From contig CAKVCF010000037.1 of NCBI GenBank assembly GCA_934725795.1, positions 1-6,128 on the forward strand: 6,128 bases of DNA. Direction: 5' to 3'. The notes beneath the pieces were generated by a model. That model did not search any database, had not been told where the DNA came from, and was given only the letters and a program-made list of their open reading frames with translations. This DNA is from an uncultured Clostridia bacterium (GTDB taxonomy: Bacteria; Bacillota; Clostridia; Christensenellales; UBA1242). Positions 5,309 through 6,128 of this stretch are shown here, piece by piece. Each line of letters starts with the position of its first letter. Within the stretch, counting starts at the first letter, position 1. Made by a program: the position numbers and the translations under genes.

Positions 5309-5359
5309 GTTTTGAGATTGTCTGCACAATAGTGCAAGGGTAAGCAACACAAGTTCGGC

Positions 5360-5836
5360 TTAACGTTTGCTGAATTGTGGAGCTTTACGTGCTTTGTGTA
5401 AACCATATTTTTTACGTTCTTTCTTACGAGCGTCACGTGTTACAAAGCCTGCTTTTTTAAGTTCACTGCGAAGTTCTGGGCGATATTCCATCAATGCACG
5501 TGTGATGCCGTGACGAAGTGCACCTGCTTGACCTGCTTTACCACCGCCATAAATGTTAGCAACGATATCAACATTGCCTTCAGTTTCAGTTAAAACCAAA
5601 GGTTGTTTAACGATTGTGATAAGAGTGTCAAGGTCGAAGTAATCTTTTAATTCTTCACCATTAACTTTAATTGAGCCTGTGCCAGTTGTTAAACGAACAC
5701 GAGCAACTGAGCATTTCCTGCGACCAGTACCCAAGAATTCTTGAGCCTTAACTTTTGCTTTTGCAGGGGCTTTTTTAACTGTTTTTGTTGTTTTAGTTGT
5801 TTTTGCAACTTTCTTTTCTTCAACTACTTCTGCCAT
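5360..5836 (-). CDS. rpsI: 30S ribosomal protein S9
   Basis: Small-subunit ribosomal protein S9, which binds the 16S rRNA head and places its C-terminal tail near the P-site tRNA. Seen in the 158 residues: the GTGRRK entry motif (36-41) followed by VARVRL, the central [19 protein letters not shown] block (97-115), and the basic tail ending [17 protein letters not shown] with the terminal Arg intact. Residues 1-33 are an extra Lys/Ala/Thr/Val-rich extension; S9 commonly has about 130 residues and begins almost at the GTGRRK motif. The start is firm: GGAGGT (plus-strand 5845-5850) lies eight bases upstream. The ATG shares one base with the rplM stop (TAATG), so translation is likely coupled. 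The transcript ends at 5280-5308. Confidence 0.98.
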   Translation of the reverse strand: MAEVVEEKKVAKTTKTTKTVKKAPAKAKVKAQEFLGTGRRKCSVARVRLTTGTGSIKVNGEELKDYFDLDTLITIVKQPLVLTETEGNVDIVANIYGGGKAGQAGALRHGITRALMEYRPELRSELKKAGFVTRDARKKERKKYGLHKARKAPQFSKR

Positions 5837-6128
5837 TAGTTTTTACCTCCGTTCCAGATTTCAGGTTTTTGGGCTTGGTTCACATGTTCAGCACCTTTAT
5901 AGATGTGGCAGTGTGTTGCCATTGTGCGACCCAAACTATTTTTTGGAAGCATACCTTTAATTGCTCTCATCAAAGCAACATCGCTTTGTTCAGCCATCAT
6001 TTTCTTGTATTGAATCAATTTCAAACCTGATTGATAGCCTGAGTAACGTTTGAAGTATTTTTGTTCTTCCTTTTTACCTGTTAAAACAAGTTTATCGCTG
6101 TTTATAATAATTACATTGTCACCGCAGT
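5836..6128 (-). CDS. rplM: 50S ribosomal protein L13, N-terminus beyond the window
   Basis: Large-subunit ribosomal protein L13, an early 23S rRNA binder. The frame is open through the window edge and supplies the last 96 residues of a protein usually about 142-145 long, so about 48 N-terminal residues are missing. Seen are [18 protein letters not shown] near the edge, [13 protein letters not shown] in the middle and the ending [18 protein letters not shown], all family hallmarks. The TTG at 6022-6024 is an internal leucine codon, not a start. The SD of rpsI lies within its last codons and its TAA overlaps the rpsI ATG by one base, the classical rplM-rpsI operon order. Confidence 0.97.
   Translation of the reverse strand, partial: CGDNVIIINSDKLVLTGKKEEQKYFKRYSGYQSGLKLIQYKKMMAEQSDVALMRAIKGMLPKNSLGRTMATHCHIYKGAEHVNQAQKPEIWNGGKN
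5845..5850 (-). promoter_or_regulatory. Shine-Dalgarno site of rpsI inside rplM
   Basis: The minus strand reads GGAGGT here, eight bases before the rpsI ATG (5836-5834) and within the final codons of rplM. It fixes the rpsI start and shows that the N-terminal extension of S9 is translated. Confidence 0.8.

Larger units (their letters stand above)
4945..5359. other. 415-bp intergenic region rich in RNA structure, no protein gene
   Basis: No credible protein gene with an SD is seen on either strand. The first 45 bases are nearly pure A/T. There is no plus-strand terminator directly after the MBL gene, so its transcript may run into this region and end at 5280-5308. The rest holds the structures listed separately. 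A small hairpin TGCAC-AATA-GTGCA (5323-5336) lies between the rpsI stop and the shared terminator, in the rpsI 3' untranslated region. No tRNA, tmRNA, SRP RNA or RNase P signature was found. Confidence 0.6.

Noticed and set aside
5241..5315. Small open frame of 24 codons (MAKKSVVDVNYN...) in the RNA region
   Set aside because: No Shine-Dalgarno site, and it runs through both arms of the terminator, so its 3' part would rarely be transcribed. Chance frame.
5797..6030. 77-codon plus-strand open frame opposite rplM-rpsI
   Set aside because: Fully antisense to confidently identified ribosomal protein genes, with no SD.

Overview
This is an AT-rich window with the codon use and strong Shine-Dalgarno sites of a low-GC Gram-positive bacterium, most likely an uncultured Clostridia-type Bacillota. 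The support is the convergent rplM-rpsI operon, an RsmF-type methyltransferase, A/U-rich intrinsic terminators and near-consensus sigma-A promoters. The rank is inferred from gene style only; no 16S or other taxonomic marker is present.

Layout. (1) 2-1315, plus: 16S rRNA m5C methyltransferase of the RsmF/NOL1-NOP2-Sun family, followed by an AT-only hairpin and an imperfect terminator. (2) A near-perfect promoter (1455-1483) and SD drive an unrecognised gene, 1518-2850. It encodes a membrane-anchored, extremely Glu-rich, coiled-coil protein. It is broken into two reading frames by what looks like one extra base in an AAA run at 1801-1803; repaired, it would be about 443 residues. It ends in a strong terminator at 2881-2909. 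(3) Its own promoter (2975-3004) starts a two-gene unit: a patatin-like phospholipase (GTG start at 3029) overlapping by 34 nt a stand-alone ComEC-type metallo-beta-lactamase-fold protein with a membrane segment at each end. (4) 4945-5359 holds no convincing protein gene but is dense in RNA structure: a rod-like fold (5037-5157), mutually exclusive hairpins, an extended -10 promoter inside a 9-bp inverted repeat, a second short RNA candidate and a bidirectional terminator. (5) On the minus strand, rpsI (S9) and the 3' two thirds of rplM (L13), coupled by a TAATG overlap.

The translation genes (RsmF, L13, S9) are housekeeping. The patatin and MBL proteins are probably co-expressed, and the second, perhaps both, works at the membrane. 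The two places that deserve attention are the frameshifted acidic coiled-coil gene and the structured non-coding stretch, which matches no RNA class I can name with confidence. It may be one or two undescribed small RNAs or an RNA-based switch.
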